Positions 37,750 through 46,528 of a stretch of DNA of 64,000 bases are shown one piece after another. The stretch covers positions 3,720,001 to 3,784,000 of the forward strand of contig JAPTYK010000001.1 of NCBI GenBank assembly GCA_026913215.1, read 5' to 3'. Positions within the stretch are counted from its first letter, which is position 1, and each line of letters opens with the position of its first letter. Position numbers and translations under genes: made by a program. The stretch is from Streptomyces diastatochromogenes (lineage in GTDB: Bacteria; Actinomycetota; Actinomycetes; Streptomycetales; Streptomycetaceae). The notes beneath the pieces were generated by a model. That model saw nothing but the letters and a program-made list of their open reading frames with translations. It made no database searches and was not told the DNA's origin.

Positions 37750-39529
37750 CTATCGCTGCTTCACCACGTACGACTTCTTCTCGATCAGCTTGCCGTCCTT
37801 GAAGCAGAACCGGAAAACGGGGTCCTCGTCGTAGGCGTCGCCCATCTCGGAGGACATGAGCACCAGGCAGCGGGAGCCCTCCGGTCGTGCGGGTCCCGAG
37901 CCGTCGAGGCCCGCCGTGGCGATGGTGTCGCCCGAGGGCAGTTGGTCGCGGACCTCCTGCTCGGTCATTCCGACCTTCACCGCGTTGTACTGGGCGGGGT
38001 CGATCATCCCGTCCTTCAGCGAGCCCATCAGGAAGTAGAGGCCGAAGCCGCCCGCCACCACCAGCAGGACGAGCGCCGCGAACGCGATTCCGCAGCCCAG
38101 CGCGATCGCCCCGCCCGTGCTCCTGCTCTTGCCCCCACGCACCGCCATCGCCAGCTCCCGCTCCGTGAACGTCCAGTCGGCCGGTCCGACCACGACCGGA
38201 CGACCATCGCCCACCAGCGGCTTCGTGGTCTGCTGCCGGAAGTCGTCGGCCGCATCGACCAAAGGCGCTGCCTCCACGACGGGCGCGGCCCCGTACGGCA
38301 GCATCCCGGCCACCCGGAACCCGCCGCCGTCGGCCGGACCCGCGTGGCAGATGCCGCCCACCAGGCGGGCCCGTTCGACGAGACCGGTCAGCCCCTGTCC
38401 GCCGCTCACGACGTCCTTCGCCGGTCCGTCGACCGGTTCGCCGTTGACGACCTCGACGACGAAGGTGTCGGGCTCGTAGCGCAGTTCGACGCCGATCGGC
38501 GTCCCCGGCGCGTACTTGTAGGCGTTGGTCAGGGCTTCCTGCACGATCCGGTACGCGGCGTGGTCGGCGGCCGGGGCCAGTGGTCGCTCCTCCCCGAGGC
38601 GTCGCAGCCCGATCGAGGTGCCGGTCGCCCGTGCGGCCTCGACGAGCCCTTCGATCCCGGCGATGCCGCGTGCGGCCCGTCCCGTCTCGTCGCCGACCGG
38701 CGCGGGCGCCGCCGCCCGTCCACGGCGACCCCGTCGCGGAGTATCCCGACGACCTCCCGCAGTTCGTGCATGGCGGTCACCGACGCGTTCCGCAGGACGC
38801 CGACCACCTCGCGCTGGCGCTCGCCGAGCTCCCGGTCCACTTCGAGGGCCCCGGTGTGCACGGCGATCAGCGCCAGCTGGTGCCCGAGGCTGTCGTGCAT
38901 GTCCTGCGCGATCCGCTGCCGTTCCAGCAGCCGCGCCTGCCAGACCACCATGTTCCGCTCGCGCAGCAGCTGCGCGTTGCGCTCCTGGAGGGCGTGCAGC
39001 AGGGTCCGGCGCTGGGTCCAGTACCGGTGGGCGAGGCCGGGGGCCAGGGTGGTGCCCAGGTAGTAGAGGGTCGCCAGGAAGGCGACGGTGAGCAGCCGCT
39101 GCCGGTCCCAGGTCTCCAGGACCGTCCCGCCGACGTTCAGGACGAAGGAGGCGATGAACGCGGCCAGTGCCCGCCCGGCGCTGGTGATGTACCGGCCGGA
39201 CGACCAGCCGAGGACGATGAGCAGCGCCCCGAGGCCGGGCACGAAGGGCGTGAGGCCGGCGGTCAGGACGAGCATGCTCGCGGGGAGTCTGCGCCGGAGC
39301 AGCGACAGGACGGCCGCGCCGACGGCGACCGCGGCCGCCGCCAGCCCTCGCCGCCCATGAGTTCCTCGGTGCCCGCCGCGAGCACCGCGAGGACCAGGGC
39401 GAGGGCCACCTCGCCGGTGATCCTGCGCCGCGACCACTGTCCGGGCACGGCGAACCAGTTCCACCAGGCGGTGGCCCTGGCCCCGATCTCCCGCGCGGTC
39501 CAGGTCCCCGACTTCGACATAGCGTCCAC
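37750..39529 (-). CDS. Sensor histidine kinase (HisKA_3) with extra C-terminal membrane helix and BamE-like domain, frameshifted
   Basis: N-terminal helices (EVALALVLAVLAAGTEEL, LAAAAVAVGAAVLSLL, MLVLTAGLTPFVPGLGALLIVLG, ALAAFIASFVLNVGG, LLTVAFLATLYYLGTTLA) form the sensor. The HisKA_3 box is ERQRIAQDMHDSLGHQLALIA with phosphorylatable His. The ATPase has NAYKYAPG and GGQGLTGLVERARLVGG. After ADGGGFRVAGMLPYG the frame runs on through a linker, a new helix (IALGCGIAFAALVLLVVAGGFGLYFLM) and an outer domain with VKVGMTEQEVRDQLPSGD, like SmpA/BamE, and ends VFRFCFKDGKLIEKKSYVVKQR. Shifts lie near 39349 and 38708. The tail could be a separate small gene (ATG 38152 region, with GGGAG in front) if a stop was lost. 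GTG 39529 or ATG 39520 is the start. Confidence 0.8.
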
Positions 39530-39648
39530 GCTCGAACCCTAGGCAGCGCCCGGCGGCCCGGACGCCTCTCTTCGTCTCGCCTTCCGACGACAAAAGTCGC
39601 GCCCCTGGACCCTGACGTGGGAAGGGTCACATCGGTGCCGACGAACGC

Positions 39649-39683
39649 GGAAGCCCCGTAGGTCGATGACCTACGGGGCTTCC
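39649..39683 (-). terminator. Terminator of the tRNA-Leu transcript
   Basis: GGAAGCCCCGTAGGTC and GACCTACGGGGCTTCC form a perfect 16-base stem with a three-base loop, directly after the tRNA 3' end. Confidence 0.92.
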
Positions 39684-39686
39684 GTC

Positions 39687-39773
39687 TGGTGCGCGAGGGG
39701 GGAGTTGAACCCCCACGCCCTTGCGGGCACTGGAACCTGAATCCAGCGCGTCTGCCTATTCCGCCACCCGCGC
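39687..39773 (-). tRNA. tRNA-Leu (anticodon CAG)
   Basis: Reading the minus strand, GCGCGGG pairs with CTCGCGC in the acceptor stem. The anticodon stem-loop CTGGA-TTCAGGT-TCCAG gives CAG, the variable arm GTGCCCGCAAGGGCGT is long as in class II tRNAs, the T loop is TTCAACT, and CCA is encoded. All stems pair, so this tRNA has no missing base. Confidence 0.95.
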
Positions 39774-39885
39774 ATTGGGTGGTCTCCCTGCCCTCTCACT
39801 TTTCAGTGGGAGCGCCTGGCGACATCTGAAGATTAGCACGTCGGAGACCGTGGATTCACATCCGTTGTTTCGCCCCCGCTCGGGG

Positions 39886-40172
39886 AGAACAAGGAGAGGG
39901 GGGAGGCGCGGCGGGACGGCGGCCGGCGCGGGCCCGGAGGAGCGGCGGAGTCGAGGGAGCACGAAGGAAGCTCGGAGGGAGCGGAAGAGGAGGGGCGGCA
40001 AGGGGAAGGCGAGAGGGACGGCGAGGAAGAAGACGAGGGAAGGAGGGGGAGGAGATGAGAGAGGAGGGAGGCAGGAAGGGAAGAAGGGAGGAACGGCGGT
40101 GAAGGGGCAGGGAGAAGAGAAAGACGAGAAAGAAGGAAGGGGAGAAGGAGGGCGGAAGGGGACGGACCGGCC
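39886..40172 (+). other. About 290-base polypurine tract (no gene)
   Basis: The plus strand of this gap is close to pure G and A (GGAGGAGATGAGAGAGGAGG, AAGAGAAAGACGAGAAAGAA) with only scattered C/T, in a genome that is otherwise over 70% GC with mixed strands. A frame runs through it but would encode only R/K/E/G and has no ribosome site. The remaining gap (39774-39885 and 40173-40368) shows only the DnaA boxes. Mirror-like purine runs can form triplex DNA. Confidence 0.8.
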
Positions 40173-40218
40173 CGGAACCCCGGCCCGCGCCTCCGCTCCC
40201 ACAGCCGGGTGCGGGACA

Positions 40219-40280
40219 CTGTCCACAGGCCGCCTCTACGATCCGTGGGGAAAGCCTGTGAGAGGTGACACTCGTCCACA
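40219..40280 (+). other. Two DnaA boxes upstream of fhaA
   Basis: CTGTCCACA (40219-40227) and TCGTCCACA (40272-40280) both fit the (T/C)(T/C)(G/A/C)TCCACA Streptomyces DnaA-box pattern, 89 to 150 bases before the fhaA start. Confidence 0.55.
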
Positions 40281-40368
40281 GGGCAGAGAAGGGGAACCAG
40301 CCGATTTCCCGACGCGTGGATACGATCAGTAAGCAGTACCAGGGCGACAACGACGGAGGAGGTGCCCC

Positions 40369-41222
40369 ATGGGAGTCCTGAAGCGTTTCGAGCAGCGTCT
40401 CGAAGGTCTGGTCAACGGCACCTTCGCCAAGGTCTTCAAGTCCGAGGTCCAGCCCGTCGAGATCGCGGGCGCGCTCCAGCGCGAGTGCGACAACAACGCG
40501 ACGATCTGGAACCGTGAGCGGACCGTCGTCCCCAACGACTTCATCGTGGAACTGAGCACGCCGGACTACGAGCGTCTCAGCCCCTACTCGGGCCAGCTCG
40601 GCGACGAGCTCGCCGGCCTGGTCAGGGACTACGCGAAGCAGCAGCGGTACACCTTCATGGGCCCGATCAAGGTCCACCTGGAGAAGGCCGAGGACCTCGA
40701 CACCGGCCTGTACCGCGTCCGCAGCCGCACGCTGGCGTCGAGTACGTCACAGCCCCAGCCGCCCTCCCGGGGCAGCAGCAGGCCGCGGCGGCTACGGATA
40801 CCCCCGGCCGGCGCTCCGCCCATGCCCGCCTCCCCGCCTCCCGGCGCGCCCGGCCACCGGCCGACGGCGCCCGCGGAGGACGTCCGGCGGGCGGCCCCGG
40901 GTCCGTGCCCGGCCCCGGCACCCATGCCGGAGCGGGCACCCAGGTGCGCCGCTGGATCGAGATCAACGGCACCCGCCACCAGATCTCCCGCCCGACCCTG
41001 GTCCTCGGCCGCAGCACCGACGCGGACGTGAGGATCGACGATCCCGGCGTCTCCCGCCGGCACTGCGAGATCCGGACCGGAACGCCCTCGACGATCCAGG
41101 ATCTGGGATCCACCAACGGCATCGTGGTGGACGGGCAGCACACCACCCGCGCTACGCTCCGCGACGGCTCGCGGATCGTCGTGGGCAGCACCACCATCGT
41201 TTACCGGCAAGCCGAAGGGTGA
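40369..41222 (+). CDS. fhaA: FhaA: DUF3662 and FHA domain protein, frameshifted linker
   Basis: The N-terminal DUF3662 domain is conserved: MGVLKRFEQRLEGLVNGTFAKVFKSEVQPVEIAGALQREC (by its ends), VPNDFIVELSTPDYERL. The C-terminal FHA domain is RPTLVLGRSTDADVRIDDPGVSRRHCEI ... DLGSTNGIVVDGQ, with the phosphothreonine-binding GRS, SRRH and STNG motifs. Between them a Pro/Gln/Gly linker contains one or more missing bases (about 40745-40900). In mycobacteria FhaA binds PknB-phosphorylated MviN and controls peptidoglycan export. ATG 40369 follows GGAGGAGG by seven bases. It is the first gene of the wall/division cluster. Confidence 0.92.
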
Positions 41223-41232
41223 AGCGGGGGCA

Positions 41233-41757
41233 ATGTCAGAGCTGACCCTGACGGTCATGCGGTTGGGTTTCCTGGCCGTTCTGTGGCTGTTCGTCATCGT
41301 GGCCGTCCAGGTCATCCGCAGCGACCTCTTCGGTACGCGGGTCACCCAGCGTGGTTCGCGGCGCCAGGAGGCGCGACCCCAGCAGAACGCGCGGCAGGCC
41401 GCCGCGCCTCCGCAGCAGCGCGGCCAGCAGAACACGGGGGGCGGCGGCCGCCAGCGCCGTGGCGCCCCGACGAAGCTGGTCGTCTCCGAGGGCACCCTCA
41501 CCGGCACGACCGTCGCCCTCCAGGGCCAGACGATCACGCTGGGCCGGGCGCACGACTCGACGATCGTCCTCGACGACGACTACGCCTCCAGCCGTCACGC
41601 CCGGATCTACCCGGACCGGGACGGCCAGTGGATCGTCGAGGACCTCGGGTCGACGAACGGCACGTATCTCGACCGGGCCCGCCTCACCACCGCCACACCC
41701 ATTCCGCTGGGCGCGCCGATCCGCATCGGCAAGACCGTCATCGAGCTGCGGAAGTAG
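41233..41757 (+). CDS. fhaB: FhaB: membrane-anchored FHA domain protein
   Basis: Intact, 174 residues. One N-terminal helix (LTVMRLGFLAVLWLFVIVAVQVI), a Gln/Arg-rich linker and a C-terminal FHA domain with ITLGRAHDSTIVLDDDYASSRHARI and VEDLGSTNGTYLD (GRA, SSRH, STNG motifs). FhaB homologues (FipA partner in mycobacteria) are PknB/PknA substrates placed at the septum. It lies 10 bases after fhaA and within the PP2C-RodA-PBP-PknB operon, so a role in phosphorylation-dependent control of division is expected. Confidence 0.93.
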   Translation: MSELTLTVMRLGFLAVLWLFVIVAVQVIRSDLFGTRVTQRGSRRQEARPQQNARQAAAPPQQRGQQNTGGGGRQRRGAPTKLVVSEGTLTGTTVALQGQTITLGRAHDSTIVLDDDYASSRHARIYPDRDGQWIVEDLGSTNGTYLDRARLTTATPIPLGAPIRIGKTVIELRK

Positions 41758-41764
41758 TACGAGA

Positions 41765-41890
41765 ATGAGCGAGCGGAGCGAGCGAGCCGGGACGAGCCCC
41801 GTCAAAGGCCGTGCCGCGCTCCCGACCGGAGCGACTGAAGCGACCGGAGCGACCGGCGGCGCCGGTGTGAACGGAGCGACCGGAGGGTGG
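41765..41890. repeat. GAGCGAGC and GGAGCGACC short repeats between fhaB and the PP2C gene
   Basis: In the 138-base gap, GAGCGAGCGGAGCGAGCGAG is followed by five copies of (C)GGAGCGACC or close variants. It encodes nothing convincing. It may separate the two translational units of the operon. Confidence 0.6.
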
Positions 41891-41895
41891 GCAGT

Positions 41896-43441
41896 GTGGG
41901 TCGAGACCGGCTGTACCCCGATGCAGCGTCGACAGGGCAGGTGCGCATGACTCTGTCCCTGCGATTCGCCGCGGGCTCGCACAAGGGCATGATCCGCGAG
42001 GGCAACGAGGACTCGGGCTACGCCGGTCCCCGGCTCCTCGCCATCGCCGACGGCATGGGCGGCCAGGCCGCCGGCGAGGTCGCCTCCTCCGAGGTGATCT
42101 CCACGCTCGTCACGCTCGACGACGACGTCCCGGGCTCCGACATCCTCACCTCGCTCGGTACGGCGGTGCAGCGCGCCAACGACCAGCTCCGGATGATGGT
42201 CGAGGAGGACCCGCAGCTGGAGGGCATGGGCACCACGCTCACCGCCCTCCTGTGGACCGGCCAGCGCCTCGGCCTCGTGCACGTCGGAGACTCGCGCGCC
42301 TATCTGCTGCGCGACGGCGTCCTCACCCAGATCACCCAGGACCACACCTGGGTCCAGCGCCTCGTCGACGAGGGCCGGATCACCGAGGAAGAGGCCACGA
42401 CCCACCCGCAGCGCTCGCTCCTCATGCGCGCGCTCGGCAGCGGCGACCACGTCGAACCCGACCTCTCCATCCGTGAGGTCCGGGCCGGCGACCGCTACCT
42501 GATCTGTTCCGACGGCCTGTCCGGCGTGGTCTCGCACCAGACCCTCGAAGACACCCTCGCCAGCTACCAGGGCCCGCACGAGACCGTGCAGGAGCTGATC
42601 CAGCTCGCGCTGCGCGGCGGCGGCCCCGACAACATCACGGTGATCGTCGCCGACGTCCTCGACGTCGACGGCGGCGACACCCTCGCCGGTCACCTCAGCG
42701 ACACCCCGGTCATCGTGGGCGCCGTCGCCGAGAACCAGGCGCAGCTGAACGACGGCGGGGCGATGCAGACCCCGGCCGGCCGCGCCTCCGGCCTCGGCCG
42801 CCCGCGCCGCACCAGCAGCCTCCGGCCGGCGGCTTCGGCCCGCCCGGCAGCGGCGGCGGCGGCGACCACGGCTACGGCGGCATGCCCCGCAGGGCTCCTT
42901 CGACTCGTACGCGGACGACGACTTCGTCAAGCCGCGCACGGGCCGCAAGTGGCTCAAGCGCTCCTTCTTCCTCGTCCTCGTCCTCGGTCTCGTCGGCGGC
43001 GGCCTCTACGGCGCCTGGCGCTGGACGCAGACGCAGTACTACGTGGGGTCCAAGGACCAGCACGTGGCGCTGTACCAGGGCATCAGCCAGGACCTGGCGT
43101 GGGTGTCGCTGTCGAAGGTCGAGACGGACCACCCCGAGATCGAACTCAAGTACCTCCCCGCCTACCAGCGGAAGCAGGTCGAGGACACGATCGCGGGCGG
43201 CAGCCTCGGCAAGGCCCAGACGAAGATCTCCGAGCTGGCCGTGCAGGCCTCGGCCTGCAAGAAGGCGGAGCAGCGTCACGCCGCCGCCGAGAAGGCCGCC
43301 GACCAGGCGAGCAAGCCGCCGGCCCAGAAGCCCGCGGGCACCGCCACCCCCACTTCCAAGCCCACCACAGCCGCTCCGTCCCCGGGTCCCACCCTCACCG
43401 CGGAGGAGCAGAAGCTGGCCTCGAACTGCGGCAAGCAGTAA
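41896..43441 (+). CDS. PP2C-family Ser/Thr protein phosphatase (PstP-type), frameshifted linker
   Basis: The phosphatase domain has all PP2C metal-binding motifs: GMIREGNEDSGY, LAIADGMGGQAAGEVAS, VGDSRAYLLRDG, LICSDGLSGVV and GGPDNITVIVADVLD. The C-terminal part is a membrane helix (FFLVLVLGLVGGGLYGAWRWTQ) and an outer domain ending EEQKLASNCGKQ. Two bases are missing in the linker (about 42800-42890). In mycobacteria PstP dephosphorylates PknA/PknB and their substrates, and here it shares their operon. GTG 41896 (VGRDRLYPDAAS) is preferred as start; ATG 41947 would remove 17 residues. Confidence 0.9.
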
Positions 43442-43467
43442 GCACCCGTAGGGGGCCTTTCACCACC

Positions 43468-44909
43468 ATGAGCGTTGTCACCAACACGACCACCATCGGC
43501 GCGATCGAGGCGCCGAGCCGCCGCAACACCGAGCTGGCGCTGCTCGCGTTCGCCGTCGTCATCCCGGTGTTCGCGTACCTCAACGTGGGCCTGGCCATCG
43601 ACGGCAAGGTCCCGGCCGGAATGCTCGGGTACGGCCTCGGCCTGACCCTCCTCGCGGGTGTCGCGCACCTGGTGGTGCGGAAGTGGGCCCCGTACGCGGA
43701 CCCGCTGCTGCTGCCGCTGGCGACGCTGCTCAACGGCATGGGTCTGGTGCTGATCTGGCGTCTGGACCAGTCGCCTCGGCTGATCTCGCTGGCGAAGCGC
43801 ACGTACGGCGCGTTCAGCCCGTCCGCGCCGAACCAGATGATGTACTCCGCGATCGGCATCGCGATGTTCGTGGGCGTGCTGCTGCTGCTCAAGGACCACC
43901 GGGTGCTGCAGCGGTACACGTACATCTCGATGGTGGCGGCGCTCGTCCTGCTGCTGCTGCCGCTGGTGCCGGGGCTCGGCGCGGACGTCTTCGGCGCCAA
44001 GATCTGGATCCGCGTCGGCGGCTTCTCGATCCAGCCCGGTGAGTTCGCCAAGCTGGTCCTCGCGATCTTCTTCTCCGGCTACCTCATGGTGAAGCGGGAC
44101 GCGCTGGCCCTGGCCAGCCGCCGTTTCATGGGGCTCTACCTGCCGCGTGGACGTGACCTCGGCCCGATCCTGACCATCTGGGCGATCAGCCTTCTCATCC
44201 TGGTCTTCGAGAACGACCTCGGTACCTCGCTGCTGTTCTTCGGCATGTTCGTGATCATGCTGTACGTGGCGACGGAGCGGACCAGCTGGGTCGTCATGGG
44301 TCTGCTGATGTCCTCCGCGGGTGCCGTGGTCGTCGGCTCGACGGCGAGCCACGTGCAGTCGCGTGTCCAGGCCTGGCTCGACCCGTTCGAGTGCCTGAAG
44401 ACGGCGCCGCCCGGCACCAACATGGCGTACGCGTGCGATCAGATGACGCAGGTGCTGATGTCCTTCGGTTCCGGTGGCATCCTCGGCACCGGTCTCGGCC
44501 AGGGCAACTCGGACCTGGTCCAGTTCGCCGCGAACTCCGACTTCATCTTCGCCACGGTCGGCGAGGAGCTCGGTCTGACCGGCGTGATGGTCTTCCTGCT
44601 CTTCTACGGCCTGATCATCGAGCGCGGCATCCGTACCTCCCTCGCCGCCCGCGACCCCTTCGGCAAGCTGCTGGCGATGGGCCTCTCCGGCGCCTTCGCG
44701 CTGCAGGTCTTCGTCGTCGCCGGCGGTGTGATGGGCCTCATCCCGCTCACCGGTATGACGATGCCGTTCCTCGCGTACGGCGGTTCGTCCGTGATCGCCA
44801 ACTGGGCACTGATCGGCATCCTGATCCGGATCAGCGACACCGCGCGCCGTCCCGCGCCCGCCCCGCCCCGAACCCCGATGCCGAGATGACCCAGGTGGTC
44901 CGTCCGTGA
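43468..44909 (+). CDS. RodA/FtsW/SpoVE-family peptidoglycan glycosyltransferase, one frameshift
   Basis: A SEDS-family membrane enzyme with about twelve helices. The SEDS signature region GVMGLIPLTGMTMPFLAYGGSS is intact (outlined), as are IQPGEFAKLVLAIFFSGYL and FENDLGTSLLFFGMF (catalytic Asp in ENDLG). SEDS proteins polymerise lipid II together with a class B PBP, which here is the next gene. One C is missing near 44864; restored, the end is PDAEMTQVVRP with TGA at 44907-44909, overlapping the PBP start as GTGA. Unrestored it stops at 44889. ATG 43468 follows GGGGGCC. Confidence 0.92.
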
Positions 44910-46372
44910 ACAAGCCGCTGCGGCGGGTCGCGATCTTCTGTGGCCTGCTCGTCCTCTCCCTGCTCCTGCGCGACAACTGGCTCCAGTTCGTCCGCGCCGA
45001 CGAGCTGAACGCCAACTCGAACAACCGGCGCATCCAGATCGAGCGGTACTCGAACGAGCGCGGCAACATCATCGTCGACGGCAAGCCCGTCACGGGTTCC
45101 GTCGACTCGGGCGACAAGTTCTACAAGTACAAGCGGACCTATGTGGACGGCCCCATGTGGGCCCCGGTCACCGGCTTCGCCTCGCAGGCCTACGACGCCA
45201 ACCAGATCGAGAAGATCGAGGACGGCATCCTCACCGGCAACGACGACCGGCTCTTCTTCGACCGCACCCTCGCCATGTTCACCGGCGAGAAGAAGAAGGG
45301 CGGCGACGTCGTCACCACCCTCAGCGGCGCCGCGCAGAAGGCCGCCTACAAGGGCCTCGGCAGCAAGATCGGCGCCGTCGTCGCCATCGAGCCGAAGACC
45401 GGCAAGATCCTGGCGATGGCGTCCACGCCCTCGTACGACCCCTCCTCCTTCTCCGGCTACTCCGGCAAGGACGAGAAGGCCTGGGTCGCGCTGGAGAACG
45501 ACAAGAACAAGCCGAAGCTGAACCGGGCGCTGCGCGAGATCTACCCCCCCGGCTCCGTCTTCAAGGTCGTCACCGCCGCCGCGGCGCTTGAGAACGGCAA
45601 GGTCAGCGACATCAACGCGCCGACCGACACCCCCGAGGGCTGGAAGATCCCGCTCTCCAACCGGGAGATGGTCAACCACGCCAGGGGCTGCGCGAACACC
45701 AGCCTGATCCACGCCCTCGAGATCTCCTGCAACTCGGTCTTCGCGAAGCTGGGTGACGACGTCGGCCGCGACAAGATGGTCGAGATGGCGGAGAAGTTCG
45801 GTTTCAACGCCGAGCAGTTCACCCCGGTCCGCTCCTCCGCCTCCGTGTTCGACAAGAAGTCCGACCGCGGTGGCAACGCGCTCTCGTCGATCGGCCAGTT
45901 CAACACCGCGACCACCCCGCTCCAGATGGCGATGGTCACGGCGGCGATCGCCAACGACGGCAAGCTGATGAAGCCGTACATGATCGACCAGCTGCGGGCC
46001 CCGAACCTCGACGTCATCAAGCAGAACGAGCCGGAGGAGATGAGCCGCCCGGTCTCGCCGGAGACCGCGCAGAAGCTCCAGCAGATGATGGAGAGCGTCG
46101 TCACGAAGGGCACCGGCGGCAACGCCGATCTGCACATGGACGGCGTGAAGGTCGGCGGCAAGACGGGTACGGCCCAGCACGGCGAGAAGAACGCGAAGCG
46201 TCCGTACGCCTGGTTCATCTCGTACGCGAAGACCTCCGAAGGTTCCCCGGTCGCGGTCGCCGTGGTCGTCGAGGACTCGGCGGGCACCGACCGCGAGGAC
46301 ATCACCGGTGGCGGTCTCGCCGCCCCGATCGCCAAGGCCGTGATGCAGGCGGTCCTCAAGACCCGGGGCTGA
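44906..46372 (+). CDS. Class B penicillin-binding protein (PbpA-type transpeptidase)
   Basis: Intact, 488 residues. One N-terminal helix (VAIFCGLLVLSLLL), a dimerisation domain, then the transpeptidase with its three motifs: SVFK (in PPGSVFKVVTAAAAL), SCN (LEISCNSVF) and KTGT (GGKTGTAQH). It cross-links peptidoglycan in partnership with the SEDS protein encoded just before it (GTGA overlap). In S. coelicolor the homologous gene is not essential but influences growth and sporulation, as far as I recall. A 14-base hairpin follows its stop, so PknB may be expressed partly on its own. Confidence 0.94.
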   Translation: MNKPLRRVAIFCGLLVLSLLLRDNWLQFVRADELNANSNNRRIQIERYSNERGNIIVDGKPVTGSVDSGDKFYKYKRTYVDGPMWAPVTGFASQAYDANQIEKIEDGILTGNDDRLFFDRTLAMFTGEKKKGGDVVTTLSGAAQKAAYKGLGSKIGAVVAIEPKTGKILAMASTPSYDPSSFSGYSGKDEKAWVALENDKNKPKLNRALREIYPPGSVFKVVTAAAALENGKVSDINAPTDTPEGWKIPLSNREMVNHARGCANTSLIHALEISCNSVFAKLGDDVGRDKMVEMAEKFGFNAEQFTPVRSSASVFDKKSDRGGNALSSIGQFNTATTPLQMAMVTAAIANDGKLMKPYMIDQLRAPNLDVIKQNEPEEMSRPVSPETAQKLQQMMESVVTKGTGGNADLHMDGVKVGGKTGTAQHGEKNAKRPYAWFISYAKTSEGSPVAVAVVVEDSAGTDREDITGGGLAAPIAKAVMQAVLKTRG

Positions 46373-46414
46373 CCCCCTGGACCCCGTACGAGCCAGGTAC
46401 CGGTCAGGTATCAG

Positions 46415-46453
46415 CTACCGGCCCCGGGCGGAACGCCTCCCCGGGGCCGGTAG
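46415..46453 (+). terminator. Hairpin between PBP and PknB genes
   Basis: CTACCGGCCCCGGG and CCCGGGGCCGGTAG form a perfect 14-base stem with an 11-base loop. It could be an attenuating terminator that reduces read-through into pknB. Confidence 0.75.
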
Positions 46454-46528
46454 CGTATGCGCGAACAGCACACACCGCCGGACCACCCATGGGTGCGGTC
46501 GGGACAGACGGAGAGGGCTGGATTAGCT

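Noticed and set aside
39721..40332. A 203-residue Arg/Lys/Glu/Gly-rich protein across the polypurine tract
   Set aside because: It starts inside tRNA-Leu, has no ribosome site and owes its composition to the purine bias alone.
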